From positions 25,111,501 to 25,175,500 of the forward strand of contig NC_071339.1 in the NCBI RefSeq assembly GCF_027744825.2: a stretch of DNA of 64,000 nt. Direction: 5' to 3'. Positions 14,505 through 27,500 of the stretch are shown here, in pieces. How positions within the stretch are numbered: the stretch's first letter is position 1; each line of letters opens with the position of its first letter. The DNA is from Synchiropus splendidus. Taxonomy: Eukaryota; Chordata; Actinopteri; Syngnathiformes; Callionymidae. The translations under genes were made by a program, and so were the position numbers. Below the pieces are notes generated by a model. The model was not told where the DNA came from and ran no database searches. It worked only from the letters and a program-made list of their open reading frames with translations.

Positions 14505-16375
14505 AGAATGTTGATAACTTTGGACAAACACTTCAGACAGCGTAGATTTGATCTGCAACTATGAGAAAGACCCTTTCAGCTATAGTGGGAGGTGAACATT
14601 TCATGTTCTGATGCTTCCCTGCAATGTTATGGCACAATGCAGAAAACACGTTTTCAGCCTGAGATAAGGTGGATTCCGGAACGCTAAACATAAAAATGTT
14701 GATAACTTTGGAAAAACACTTCAGACAGCTTATATTTGATGTGCAACTACGAGAAAGACCCTTTCTGCTATAGTGGGATATGAAAATTTCATGTTCTGAA
14801 GCTTCCCTGCAAAGTTATGGCACAATGCAGAAAACAGGTGTTCAGCCTGAGATAAGGTGGGTTCCGGAACGCCAAACATAAAAGTGTTAATAACTTTGGA
14901 AAAACACTTCAGGCAGCTTAGATTTGATATGCAACTACTATAAAGACCTTTTCTGCTATTGTGGAACTTTAAAATGTCATTTTCTGATGCCTCCCTGCAA
15001 AGTTATGGCACAATGCAGAAAACGGATGTTCAGCCTGAGATAAGGTGTATTCCGGAACGTCAAAAATAAAAATGTTGATAACTTTGGAAAGCCACTTCAG
15101 ACAGCTTAGATTTGATGTGCAACTACTAGAAAGACCCTTTCTGCTATAGTGGGAGGTGAAAATTTCATGTTCTAAAGCTTTATGCAAAGTTATGGCACAA
15201 TGCGTAAAACGCGTTTTCAGCCTGAGATAAGGTGGGTTCCCGAAGGCCAAACAAAAAAATGTTGATAACTTTCGAAAAACACTTCAGACAGCTTAGATTT
15301 GAAGTGCAACTACTAGAAAGACCCTTTCTGCTATAGTGGTAGGTGAAAATTTCATGTTCTGAAGCTTTATGCAAAGTTATGGCACAATGCGTAAAACGCG
15401 TTTTCAGCCTGAGATAAGGTGGGTTTCGGAACGCCAAACATAAAAGTGTTGATAACTTTCGAAAAACACTTCAGAGAGCTTAGATTTAATGTGCAACTAC
15501 TAGAAAGACCCTTTCTGCTATAGTGGGATGTTAAAATTTCATGCTCTGAAGCTTCCCTGCAATGTTATAGCACAATGCAGAAAACGCGTTTTCAACCTGA
15601 GATGAGGTTGATTTCCGAACGCCAAACATAAAAATGTTGAGAACTTTGGAAGAACACTTCAGACAGCTAAGATTTGATGTGCAACTACTAGAAAGACATA
15701 TTCTGATATACTGTGATGTGGAAATTTCATGATCTGAAGTTTCCCTGCAAAGTTATGGCAGAATGCGTAAATCGTGTTTTCAGCCTGAGTTAAGGTCGAC
15801 TCCGGAACGCCAAACATAAAAGTGTTCATAACTTTGGAAAAACACTTCAAACAGCTTCGATCTGATGTGCAACTACTAGAAAGACACTTTATGCTGTAGT
15901 GGGAGGCGAAAATTTCATGTTCTGAAGCTTCCCTGCAAAGTTATGGCACAATGCAGAAAACGCGTTTTCAGCCTCACATAAGGTCAATTCCGGAACGCCA
16001 AACATAAAAATGTTGTTAACTTCGGAAAAACACTTCAGACAGCATATATTTGACGTGCAACTACTAGAAAGACCCTTTCTGCTGTAGTGGGAGTTGAAAA
16101 TTTCATGTTCTGAAGCTTCCCTGCAAAGTTATGGCACAATGCAAAAAAGGCGTTTTCAATAAGGTGCGATCCGGAACGCCAAACATAAAAATGTTGATAA
16201 CTTTTGAAAAACACTTCAGACAGCTTAGATTTGTTGTGCAACTACTAGAAAGACCCTTTCTGCTATAGTGAGAGGTGAAAATTTCATATTCTGCATCTTT
16301 CCTGCAAAGTGATGACACAATGCAGAAAACGCGTTTTCAGCCTGAGATAAGGTTGATTCCGGAACGCCAAACATA

Positions 16376-16473
16376 AGAATGTTGATTAATTTGGAAAAAC
16401 ACTTCAGACAGGTTAGATTTGAAAAAACACGCTTACAGAGTGAGATAAGGTGGGTTCCGGAACGCCAAACATA
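16376..16473 (+). repeat. Truncated 98-bp monomer
   Basis: The copy runs normally to ggttagatttga, then passes directly to aaaacacgcttacagagtgag, skipping about 90 bp of the monomer (roughly positions 50-138). The next monomer starts at 16,474 in good register. The rare tail acacgcttacagagtgag also occurs in a full-length monomer near 61,490, so this looks like a deletion derivative of that type. Confidence 0.85.
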
Positions 16474-16599
16474 AAAATGTTGATAACTTCGGAAAAACAC
16501 TTCAGACAGCATATATTTGACGTGCAACTATTAGAAAGACCCTTTCTGCTGTAGTGGGAGTTGAAAATTTCATGTTCTGAAGCTTCCCTGCAAAGTTAT

Positions 16600-17450
16600 G
16601 GCACAATGCAAAAAAGGCGTTTTCAGCCTGATATAAGGTCGATTCCGGAACGCCAAACATAAAAATGTTGATAACTTCGGAAAATCACATCTGTCAGCTT
16701 AGATTTGGCGTGCAACTACGAGAAAGACCCTTTCTGCTATAGTGGGATGTGAAAATGTAATGTTCTGAAGCTTTATGCAAAGTTATGGCACAATGCGTAA
16801 AACACGTTTTCAGCCTGAGATAAAGTCGATTCCGGAACGCCAAACATAAAAATGTTGATAACTTTGGAAAAAAACTTCAGACAGCTTAGATTTGATTTGC
16901 AATTACTAGAAAGACCCTTTCTGCCATTGTGGGAGGTGAAAATTTCATGTTCTGAAGCTTCACGGCAAAGTTATGGCACAATGCGTAAAACGCGTTTTCA
17001 GCCTGAGATAAGATGGGTTCCGGAACGCCAAACATAAAAATGTTGATAAGTTTGGAAAAACACTTCAGACCTCTTAGCTTTAATGTGCAACTACTAGAAA
17101 GACCCTTTCTGCTATCGTGGGAGGTGAAAATTTCATGTTCTGAAGCTTCCCTGCAAAGCTATGGCACAATGCAGAAAACACGTTTTCAGCCTGAGATAAG
17201 TTCGATTCCGGAACACCAAACATAAAAATGTAGATAACTTTGGAAAAACACTTCAGACAGCTTAGATTTGATGTGCAACTACTAGAAAGACTGTTTCTGC
17301 TATTGTGGGAGGTGAAAATTTGATGTTCTGAAGCTTCCCAGCAAAGTTATGGCACCATTCGTAAAACGCGTTTACAGCCTGAGATAAGGCCGATTCCGGA
17401 ATGCCAAACATAAAACTGTTGATAACTTTGGAAAAACATTTCAGACAGCT
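16600..17450 (+). repeat. Left member of a repeat spaced 16 monomers (3,008 bp)
   Basis: Private variants recur at offset 3,008 in 19,608-20,458: atgcaaaaaaggcg, cacatctgtcagcttagatttggcg, gaaaatgtaatgttctgaagctttatgc, ttgatttgcaattactag, cacggcaaag and cataaaactgttg. The match is a mosaic: near 17,000-17,050 the two members carry different monomer ends. Confidence 0.75.
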
Positions 17451-18729
17451 TAGTTTTGATCTGCAACTACTAGAAAGACCCTTTCTGCTATCGTGGGAGG
17501 TGAAAATTTCATGTTCTGAAGCTTTATGCAAAGTTATGGCACAATGCGTAAAACGCGTTTTCAGCCTGAGATAAGGTCGATTCCGGAACGCCAAACATTA
17601 AAATGTGGATAACTTTGGAAAAACACTTCATAGAGCTTAGATTTGATGTACACCTACTAGAAAGACCTTTTCTGCTATAGCGCAATTATAAAATTTCATG
17701 TTCTGATGCTTCCTTGCAAAGTTATGGCACAATGCAGAAAACACGTTTTCAGCCTGAGATAAGGTGGGTTCCGGAACGCCAAACATAAAAATGTTGATAA
17801 CTTTGGAAAAACACTTCAGACAGATTAGAATTTTTTTGTGCAACTACTAGAAAGACCTTTTCTGCTATAGTGGAAGTTTAAAATGTCATGTTCTGATGCA
17901 TCCCTGCAAAGTTATGGCACAATGAAGAAAACGGGTGTTCAGCCTGAGATAAGGTTGATTCCGGAACTCCAAACATAAAAATGTTGATAACTTTGGAAAG
18001 CCACTTCAGACAGCTTGGATTTGATGTGCAACTACTAGAACGACCCTTTTTACTACAGCGGCAGGTGAAAATTTCATGTTCTGTGGCATCCCTGCAAAGT
18101 TATGGCACAATGCAAAAAACACGTTTTCAGACTGAGATAAGGTGGGTTCCAGAACGCCAAACATAAAAATGTTGATAACTTTGGAAAAACATTTCAGACA
18201 GCTTAGATTCGATGTGCAACTACTAGAAAGACCCTCTCTATTATAGCGGGAGGTGAAAATTTCATGTTCTGAAACTTCCCTGCAAAGATAGGGCACAATG
18301 CAGAAAACACATTTTCAGACTGAGATAAGGTGGGTTCCAGAACGCCAAACATAAAAATGTTGATAACTTTCGAAAAAACATTTCAGACAGCTTAGATTTG
18401 ATCTGCAACTACTTGAAAGACCCTTTCTGCTATAGTGGGAGGTGAACATTTCATGTTCTGAAGCTTTATGCAAAGTTATGGCACAATGCGTAAAACGCGA
18501 TTTCAGCCTGAGATAAGGTCAATTCCGGAACGCCAAACATAAACATGTTCATAATTCTGGAAAAACACTTCAGAAAGCTTAGATTTGATGTGCAACTACT
18601 AGAAAGACCATTTCTGCAATTGTGGGAGGTGAAAATTCGATGTTCTGAAGCTTTCCTGCAAAGTTATGGCACAATGCGTAAAACGCGTTTTCAGCCTGAG
18701 ATAAGGTTGATTCCGGAACACCAAACATA

Positions 18730-19105
18730 AAAGTGTTGATAACTTTGGAAAAACAATTCAAACAGCTTCGATTTGATGTGCAACTACTAGAAAGACCCTT
18801 TCTGCTATAGTGGGATGTAGAAATTTCATGTTCTGAAGCTTCCCTGCAAAGTTATGGCACAACGCAGAAAACGCGTTTTCAGCCTGAGATAAGGTGGGTT
18901 CCAGAACGCCAAACAGAAAAATGTTGATAACTTTGGAAAAACAATTCAAACAGCTTCGATTTGATGTGCAACTACTAGAAAGACCCTTTCTGCTATAGTG
19001 GGATGTAGAAATTTCATGTTCTGAAGCTTCCCTGCAAAGTTATGGCACAACGCAGAAAACGCGTTTTCAGCCTGAGATAAGGTGGGTTCCAGAACGCCAA
19101 ACAGA
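18730..19105 (+). repeat. Two tandem monomers differing at one base
   Basis: Units 18730-18917 and 18918-19105 appear identical except for aaagtgttg against aaaatgttg at the start. Both have acaattcaaacagcttcg, the rare gcacaacgcag and the terminal aaacaga. This is the smallest recent duplication in the window, a single-monomer step. Confidence 0.85.
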
Positions 19106-19607
19106 AAAATGTTGATAACTTTGGAAAAACAATTCAAACAGCTTCGATTTGATGTGCAACTACTAGAAAGACCCTTTCTGCTATCGTGGGTCGTGGAAAT
19201 TTCATGTTCTGAAGCTTCCCTGCAAAGTTATGTCACAATGCAGAAAACGCCTTTTCAGCCTCACATAAGGTCAATTCTGGAACGCCAAACATAAAAATGT
19301 TAATAACTTCCGAAAAACACTTCAGACAGCTTAGATTTGATGTGCAAGTACTAGAAAGACCATTTCTGCTGTAGTGGGAGGTGAAAATTTCATGTTCTGA
19401 AGCTTCCCTGCAAAGTTATGCCACAATGCAGGAAAAGGGTTTTCAGATTGAGATAAGGTCGATTCCGGAACACCAAACATAAAAGTGTTGATAACTTTGG
19501 AAAAACAATTCAAACAGCTTCGATTTGATGTGCAACTACTAGAAAGACCCTTTCTGCTATATTGGGATGTAGAAATTTCATGTTCTGAAGCTTCCCTGCA
19601 AAGTTAT

Positions 19608-20458
19608 GGCACAATGCAAAAAAGGCGTTTTCAGCCTGATATAAGGTCGATTCCGGAACGCCAAACATAAAAATGTTGATAACTTCGGAAAAACACATCT
19701 GTCAGCTTAGATTTGGCGTGCAACTACGAGAAAGACCCTTTCTGCTATAGTGGGATGTGAAAATGTAATGTTCTGAAGCTTTATGCAAAGTTATGGCACA
19801 ATGCGTAAAACAGGTTTTCAGCCTGAGATAAAGTCGATTCTGGAACGCCAAACATAAAAATATTAATAACTTTGGAAAAACACTTCAGACAGCTTAGATT
19901 TGATTTGCAATTACTAGAAAGACCCTTTCTGCCATTGTGGGAGGTGAAAATTTCATGTTCTGAAGCTTCACGGCAAAGTTATGGCACAATGCGTAAAACG
20001 CGTTTTCAGCCTGTGATAAGGTCGATTCAGGAACGTCAAACATAAAAAAGTTGATAACTTTTGAAATACACTTCAGACCGCTTACATTTGATGTGCAACT
20101 ACTGGAAAGACCCTTTCTGCTATAGTGGGAGGTGAAAATTTCATGTTCTGAAGCTTCCCTGCAAAGCTATGGCACAATGCAGAAAACACGTTTTCAGCCT
20201 GAGATAAGTTCGATTCCGGAACGCCAAACATAAAAATGTAGATAACTTTGGAAAAACACTTCAGACAGCTTAGATTTGATGTGCAACTACTAGAAAGACC
20301 GTTTCTGCTATTGTGGGAGGTGAAAATTTGATGTTCTGAAGCTTCCCAGCAAAGTTATGGCACCATGCGTAAAACGCGTTTACAGCCTGAGATAAGGTCG
20401 ATTCCGGAATGCCAAACATAAAACTGTTGATAACTTTGGAAAAACATTTCAGACAGCT
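19608..20458 (+). repeat. Right member of the 3,008-bp-spaced repeat
   Basis: This is the partner of 16,600-17,450, with the same string of rare variants including the acatctgtcagcttagatttggcg monomer. It runs into the left edge of the 4,325-bp tandem duplication, so the source material of that unit was itself assembled from earlier duplications. Confidence 0.75.
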
Positions 20459-23400
20459 TAGATTTCATGTGAAACTGCTAGAAAGACCCTTTCTGCTGTA
20501 GTGGGAGGTGAAAATTTCATGTTCTGAAGCTTCCCTGCAAAGTTATGCCACAATGCAGGAAACGCGTTTTCAGCCTGAGATGAGGTTGATTTCAGAACGC
20601 CAAACATAAAAATGTTGAGAACTTTGGAAGAACACTTCAGACAGCTAAGATTTGATGTGCAACTACTAGAAAGACATATTCTGCTATACTGGGATCTGGA
20701 AACTTCATGTTCTGAAGCTTCCCTGCAAAGTTATGGCACAATGCAGAAAACACGTTTTCAGCCTGAGATATGGTTGATTCCGGAACGCCAAACATAAGAA
20801 TGTTGATAACTTTGGACAAACACTTCAGACAGCGTAGATTTGATCTGCAACTATGAGAAAGACCCTTTCAGCTATGGTGGGAGGTGAACATTTCATGTTC
20901 TGAAGCTTCCCTGCAATGTTATGGCACAATGCAGAAAACGCGTTTTCAGCCTGAGATAAGGTGGATTCCGGAACGCCAAACATAAAAATGTTGATAACTT
21001 TGGAAAAACACTTCAGACAGCTTAGATTTGATGTGCAACTACGAGAAAGACCCTTTCTGCGATAGTGGGATATGAAAATTTCATGTTCTGAAGCTTCCCT
21101 GCAAAGTTATGCCACAATGCAGGAAACGCGTTTTCAGCCTGAGATAAGGTGGGTTCCGGAACGCCAAACATAAAAATGTTGATAACTTTCGAAAAACACT
21201 TCAGACAGCTTAGATTTGAAGTGCAACTACTTGAAAGACCCTTTCTGCTATAGTGGGAGGTGAAAATTTCATGTTCTGAAGCTTCCCTGCAAAGTTATGC
21301 CACAATGCGTAAAACGCGTTTTCAGCCTGAGATAAGGTGGGTTTCGGAACGCCAAACATAAAGGTGTTGATAACTTTCGAAAAACAGTTCAGACAGCTTA
21401 GATTGAATGTGCAACTACTAGAAAGACTCTTTCTGCTACAGTGGGATGTTAAAATTTCATGCTCTGAAGCTTCCCTGCAATGTTATGGCACAATGCAGAA
21501 AACGCGTTTTCAGCTTGAGATGAGGTTGATTTCAGAACGCCAAACATAAAAATGTTGAGAATTTTGGAAGAACACTTCAGACAGCTAAGATTTGATGTGC
21601 AACTACTAGAAAGACATATTCTGCTATACTGCGATGTGGAAATTTCATGTTCTGAAGCTTCCCCGCAAAGTTATGGCAAAATGCGTAAAACGCGTTTTCA
21701 TCCTGACATAAGGTCGATTCCGGAATGCCAAACATAAAAATGTTGATAACTGCAGAAAAACACTTCAAGACAGCTTAGATTTGATGTGCAACTACTAGAA
21801 TGACCTTTTCTGCTATAGTGGCAGGTTAAAATGTCATGTTCTGAAGCTTCCCTGCAAAGCTATGGCACAATGCAGAAAACACGTTTTCAGCCTGAGATAA
21901 GTTCGATTCCGGAACGCCAAACATAAAAATGTAGATAACTTTGGGAAAACACCTCAGACTGCTTAGATTTGATGTGCAACTACTAGAAAGACCCTTTCTG
22001 ATATAGTGGGTGGTGAAAATTCGATGTTCTGAAGGTTCCCTCCAAAGTTATGGCACAATGCGTAAAACGCATTTTCAGCCTGAGATAAGGTCGATTGCGG
22101 AACGCCAAACATTAAAATGTTGATAACTTTGGCTAAACACTTCAGACAGCTTAGCTTTGATGGTGCAACTACTAGAAAGACCCTTTCTGCTATAGTGGGA
22201 GGTGAAAATTTCATGTTCCGAAGCTTCCCTGCAAAGTCATGGCACAATTCCGAAAACGCGTTTTCAGCCTGAGATAAGGTCGATTCAGGAACGCCAAACA
22301 TAAAAAATATGATAACTTTTGAAATACACTTCAGACAGCTTAGATTTGATGTGCAAGTACTAGAAAGACCATTTCTGCTATAATGGGAGGTGAAAATTTC
22401 ATGTTCTGAAGCTTCCCTGCAAAGTTTTGGCACAATGGAGAAAACGCGTTTTCAGCCTGAGATAAGGTGGGTTCCGGAACGCCAAAGATAAAAATGTTGA
22501 TGACTTTGGAAAAACACTTCAGACAGCTTAGATTTGATGTGCAACTACGAGAAAGACCGTTTCTGCCATTGTGGGAGGTGAAAATTCGATGTTCTGAAGC
22601 TTCCCTGCAAAGTTATGGCACCATGCGTAAAACGCGTTTTCAGCCTGAGATAAGGTAGATTCCGGAAGGCCAAACATAAACATGTTCATAATTCTGGAAA
22701 AACACTTCAGACAGCTTAGATTTGATGTGCAACTACTAGAAAGACCATTTCTGCCATTGTGGGAGGTGAAAATTCGATGTTCTGAAGCTTCCCTGCAAAG
22801 TTATGCCACAATGCAGGAAACGCGTTTTCAGCCTGAGATAAGGTCGATTCCGGAACGCCAAACATAAAAATATTGATAACTTTGGAAAAACTCTTTAGAC
22901 AGCTTAGATTTGATGTGCAACTACTAGAAAGACCCTTTCTGATATAGTGGGTGGTGAATATTCGATGATCTGAAGCTTCCCACCAAAGTTATGGCACAAT
23001 GCGTAAAACGCGTTTTCAGCCTGAGATAAGGTCGATTCCGGAACGCCAAACATAAACATGTTCATAATTCTGGAAAAACACTTCAGACAGCTTAGATTTG
23101 ATGTGCGACTACTAGAAAGACAATTTCTGCCATTGTGGGAGGTGAAAATTCGATGTTCTGAAGATTCCCTGCAAAGTTATGCCACAATGCAGGAAACGCG
23201 TTTTCAGATTGAGATAAGGTCGATTCCGGAACGCCAAACATAAAAATATTGATAACTTGGGAAAAACTCTTTAGACAGCTTAGATTTGATGTGCAACTAC
23301 GAGATAGACCCTTTCTGCTATAGTGGGAGGTTAAAATTTCGTGTTCTGAAGCTTCCCTCCAAAGTTATGGCACAATGCAAAAAAAGCGTTTACAGCCTGA

Positions 23401-24579
23401 GATAAGGTGGGTTCCGAAACGCCTAACATAAAAATGTTGATAACTTTGGAAAAACACTTCAGACAGCCTAGATTTGATGTGCAACTACTAGAAACACCCT
23501 TTCTGCTATAGTGGGAGGTGAAAATTCGATGTTCTGAAGCTTCCCTGCAAAGTTATGGCACCATGCGTAAAACGCGTTTTCAACCTGAGATAAGGTCGAT
23601 TCCGGAACGCCAAAGATAAAAATGTTCATAAATCTGGAAAAACACTTCAGACAGCTTCGATTTGATGTGCAACTACTAGAAAGACCATTTCTGCCATTGT
23701 GGGAGGTGAAAATTCGATGTTCTGAAGCTTCCCAGCAAAGTTATGCCACAATGCAGGAAACACGTTTTCAGCCTGAGATAAAGTCGATTCCGGAATGCCA
23801 AACATAAAAATGTTGATAACTTTGGAAAAACACTTCAGACAGCTTAGATTTTATGTTGAAGAATGAGAAAGACCCTTTCTGCTATAATGGGAATTGAAAA
23901 TTCGATGTTCTGAAGCGTCCCTGCAAAGTTATGCCACAATGCAGGAAACGCGTTTTCAGCCTAAGATAAGGTTGATTCCGGAAAACCAAACATAAAAGTG
24001 TTGATAACTTTGGAAAAACAATTCAAACAGCTTCGATTTGATGTGCAACTACTAGAAATACCCTTTCTGCTCTAATGGGAGGTGAAAATTTCATGTTCTG
24101 AAGCTTCCCTGCAAAGTTATGTCACAATGCAGAAAACGCGTTTTCAGCCTCACATATGGTCAATTCCGGAACGCCAAACATAAAAATGTTGATAACTTTG
24201 GAAAGACACTTCAGACAGCTTAGAGTTGATGTGCAAATACTAGAAAGACCCTTTCTGCTATAGTTGGTAGTGAAAATTCCATGTTCTGAAGCTTCCATGC
24301 AAATTTATGCAAAAGGCGTAAAACGCGTTTTCAGCCTGAGATAAGGTCGATTCCGGAACGCCAAACATAAAAATGTTGCTAACTTTGGAAAAAGACTGGA
24401 GACAGCTTAGATTTGATGTGCAACTACTAGAAAGACCATTTCTGCTATAGTGGCAGGTGAAAATTTCATGTTCTGAAGCTTACCTGCAAAGTTTTGGCAC
24501 AATGCGTAAAACGCGTTTTCAGCCTGAGATAATGTCGATTCCGGAACGCCAAACATAAAAATGTTGATAACTTTGGAAA
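20241..24579 (+). repeat. Copy A of a 4,325-bp, 23-monomer tandem duplication
   Basis: This segment is repeated immediately at 24,566-28,904 with a constant offset of 4,325 bp, that is 23 x 188 plus 1. The net +1 fits the indels seen: an extra g in ttgatggtgcaac near 22,160, an extra a in cttcaagacag near 21,765, and a 1-bp shorter tttatgcaaaaggcg near 24,310. The left edge is the mismatch at 20240 (a) against 24565 (t). The right edge is 24580 (a) against 28905 (g). The copies overlap by 14 bp at the junction. Inside are two gacatattctg-class monomers and a run of attcgatgttc monomers at 22.0-23.9 kb. Confidence 0.93.
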
Positions 24580-27500
24580 AACACTTCAGACAGCTTAGAT
24601 TTGATGTGCAACTACTAGAAAGACCGTTTCTGCTATTGTGGGAGGTGAAAATTTGATGTTCTGAAGCTTCCCAGCAAAGTTATGGCACCATGCGTAAAAC
24701 GCGTTTACAGCCTGAGATAAGGTCGATTCCGGAATGCCAAACATAAAACTGTTGATAACTTTGGAAAAACATTTCAGACAGCTTAGATTTCATGTGAAAC
24801 TGCTAGAAAGACCCTTTCTGCTGTAGTGGGAGGTGAAAATTTCATGTTCTGAAGCTTCCCTGCAAAGTTATGCCACAATGCAGGAAACGCGTTTTCAGCC
24901 TGAGATGAGGTTGATTTCAGAACGCCAAACATAAAAATGTTGAGAACTTTGGAAGAACACTTCAGACAGCTAAGATTTGATGTGCAACTACTAGAAAGAC
25001 ATATTCTGCTATACTGGGATCTGGAAACTTCATGTTCTGAAGCTTCCCTGCAAAGTTATGGCACAATGCAGAAAACACGTTTTCAGCCTGAGATATGGTT
25101 GATTCCGGAACGCCAAACATAAGAATGTTGATAACTTTGGACAAACACTTCAGACAGCGTAGATTTGATCTGCAACTATGAGAAAGACCCTTTCAGCTAT
25201 GGTGGGAGGTGAACATTTCATGTTCTGAAGCTTCCCTGCAATGTTATGGCACAATGCAGAAAACGCGTTTTCAGCCTGAGATAAGGTGGATTCCGGAACG
25301 CCAAACATAAAAATGTTGATAACTTTGGAAAAACACTTCAGACAGCTTAGATTTGATGTGCAACTACGAGAAAGACCCTTTCTGCGATAGTGGGATATGA
25401 AAATTTCATGTTCTGAAGCTTCCCTGCAAAGTTATGCCACAATGCAGGAAACGCGTTTTCAGCCTGAGATAAGGTGGGTTCCGGAACGCCAAACATAAAA
25501 ATGTTGATAACTTTCGAAAAACACTTCAGACAGCTTAGATTTGAAGTGCAACTACTTGAAAGACCCTTTCTGCTATAGTGGGAGGTGAAAATTTCATGTT
25601 CTGAAGCTTCCCTGCAAAGTTATGCCACAATGCGTAAAACGCGTTTTCAGCCTGAGATAAGGTGGGTTTCGGAACGCCAAACATAAAGGTGTTGATAACT
25701 TTCGAAAAACAGTTCAGACAGCTTAGATTGAATGTGCAACTACTAGAAAGACTCTTTCTGCTACAGTGGGATGTTAAAATTTCATGCTCTGAAGCTTCCC
25801 TGCAATGTTATGGCACAATGCAGAAAACGCGTTTTCAGCTTGAGATGAGGTTGATTTCAGAACGCCAAACATAAAAATGTTGAGAATTTTGGAAGAACAC
25901 TTCAGACAGCTAAGATTTGATGTGCAACTACTAGAAAGACATATTCTGCTATACTGCGATGTGGAAATTTCATGTTCTGAAGCTTCCCCGCAAAGTTATG
26001 GCAAAATGCGTAAAACGCGTTTTCATCCTGACATAAGGTCGATTCCGGAATGCCAAACATAAAAATGTTGATAACTGCAGAAAAACACTTCAAGACAGCT
26101 TAGATTTGATGTGCAACTACTAGAATGACCTTTTCTGCTATAGTGGCAGGTTAAAATGTCATGTTCTGAAGCTTCCCTGCAAAGCTATGGCACAATGCAG
26201 AAAACACGTTTTCAGCCTGAGATAAGTTCGATTCCGGAACGCCAAACATAAAAATGTAGATAACTTTGGGAAAACACCTCAGACTGCTTAGATTTGATGT
26301 GCAACTACTAGAAAGACCCTTTCTGATATAGTGGGTGGTGAAAATTCGATGTTCTGAAGGTTCCCTCCAAAGTTATGGCACAATGCGTAAAACGCATTTT
26401 CAGCCTGAGATAAGGTCGATTGCGGAACGCCAAACATTAAAATGTTGATAACTTTGGATAAACACTTCAGACAGCTTAGCTTTGATGGTGCAACTACTAG
26501 AAAGACCCTTTCTGCTATAGTGGGAGGTGAAAATTTCATGTTCCGAAGCTTCCCTGCAAAGTCATGGCACAATTCCGAAAACGCGTTTTCAGCCTGAGAT
26601 AAGGTCGATTCAGGAACGCCAAACATAAAAAATATGATAACTTTTGAAATACACTTCAGACAGCTTAGATTTGATGTGCAAGTACTAGAAAGACCATTTC
26701 TGCTATAATGGGAGGTGAAAATTTCATGTTCTGAAGCTTCCCTGCAAAGTTTTGGCACAATGGAGAAAACGCGTTTTCAGCCTGAGATAAGGTGGGTTCC
26801 GGAACGCCAAAGATAAAAATGTTGATGACTTTGGAAAAACACTTCAGACAGCTTAGATTTGATGTGCAACTACGAGAAAGACCGTTTCTGCCATTGTGGG
26901 AGGTGAAAATTCGATGTTCTGAAGCTTCCCTGCAAAGTTATGGCACCATGCGTAAAACGCGTTTTCAGCCTGAGATAAGGTAGATTCCGGAAGGCCAAAC
27001 ATAAACATGTTCATAATTCTGGAAAAACACTTCAGACAGCTTAGATTTGATGTGCAACTACTAGAAAGACCATTTCTGCCATTGTGGGAGGTGAAAATTC
27101 GATGTTCTGAAGCTTCCCTGCAAAGTTATGCCACAATGCAGGAAACGCGTTTTCAGCCTGAGATAAGGTCGATTCCGGAACGCCAAACATAAAAATATTG
27201 ATAACTTTGGAAAAACTCTTTAGACAGCTTAGATTTGATGTGCAACTACTAGAAAGACCCTTTCTGATATAGTGGGTGGTGAATATTCGATGATCTGAAG
27301 CTTCCCACCAAAGTTATGGCACAATGCGTAAAACGCGTTTTCAGCCTGAGATAAGGTCGATTCCGGAACGCCAAACATAAACATGTTCATAATTCTGGAA
27401 AAACACTTCAGACAGCTTAGATTTGATGTGCGACTACTAGAAAGACAATTTCTGCCATTGTGGGAGGTGAAAATTCGATGTTCTGAAGATTCCCTGCAAA

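Larger units (their letters stand above)
3270..16030 (+). repeat. Segmental block P1, recurring at 49.9-60.8 kb
   Basis: Private monomer variants of this block recur in the same order about 45.5 kb downstream. Matching stretches and offsets read by eye: 3,281-3,410 (offset 46,655), 4,560-5,580 (45,527), 5,680-6,130 (45,715), 7,270-10,370 (45,525), 10,990-11,800 (about 45,900), 12,160-13,490 (45,712) and 14,290-15,150 (44,962). Most offset changes are multiples of 188 within about 2 bp; the step between 45,525 and 45,900 is 375. The blocks have therefore mainly gained and lost whole monomers since duplication. Diverged monomers are interleaved, for example near 9,200, 11,820 and 13,130. There are no genes. 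Confidence 0.85.

Noticed and set aside
21963..22433. The longest open frame, 156 codons on the - strand, repeated at 26,288-26,758.
   Set aside because: It crosses about 2.5 monomers in changing frames and its second copy is explained by the 4,325-bp duplication. It has no domain, signal sequence or non-satellite content.
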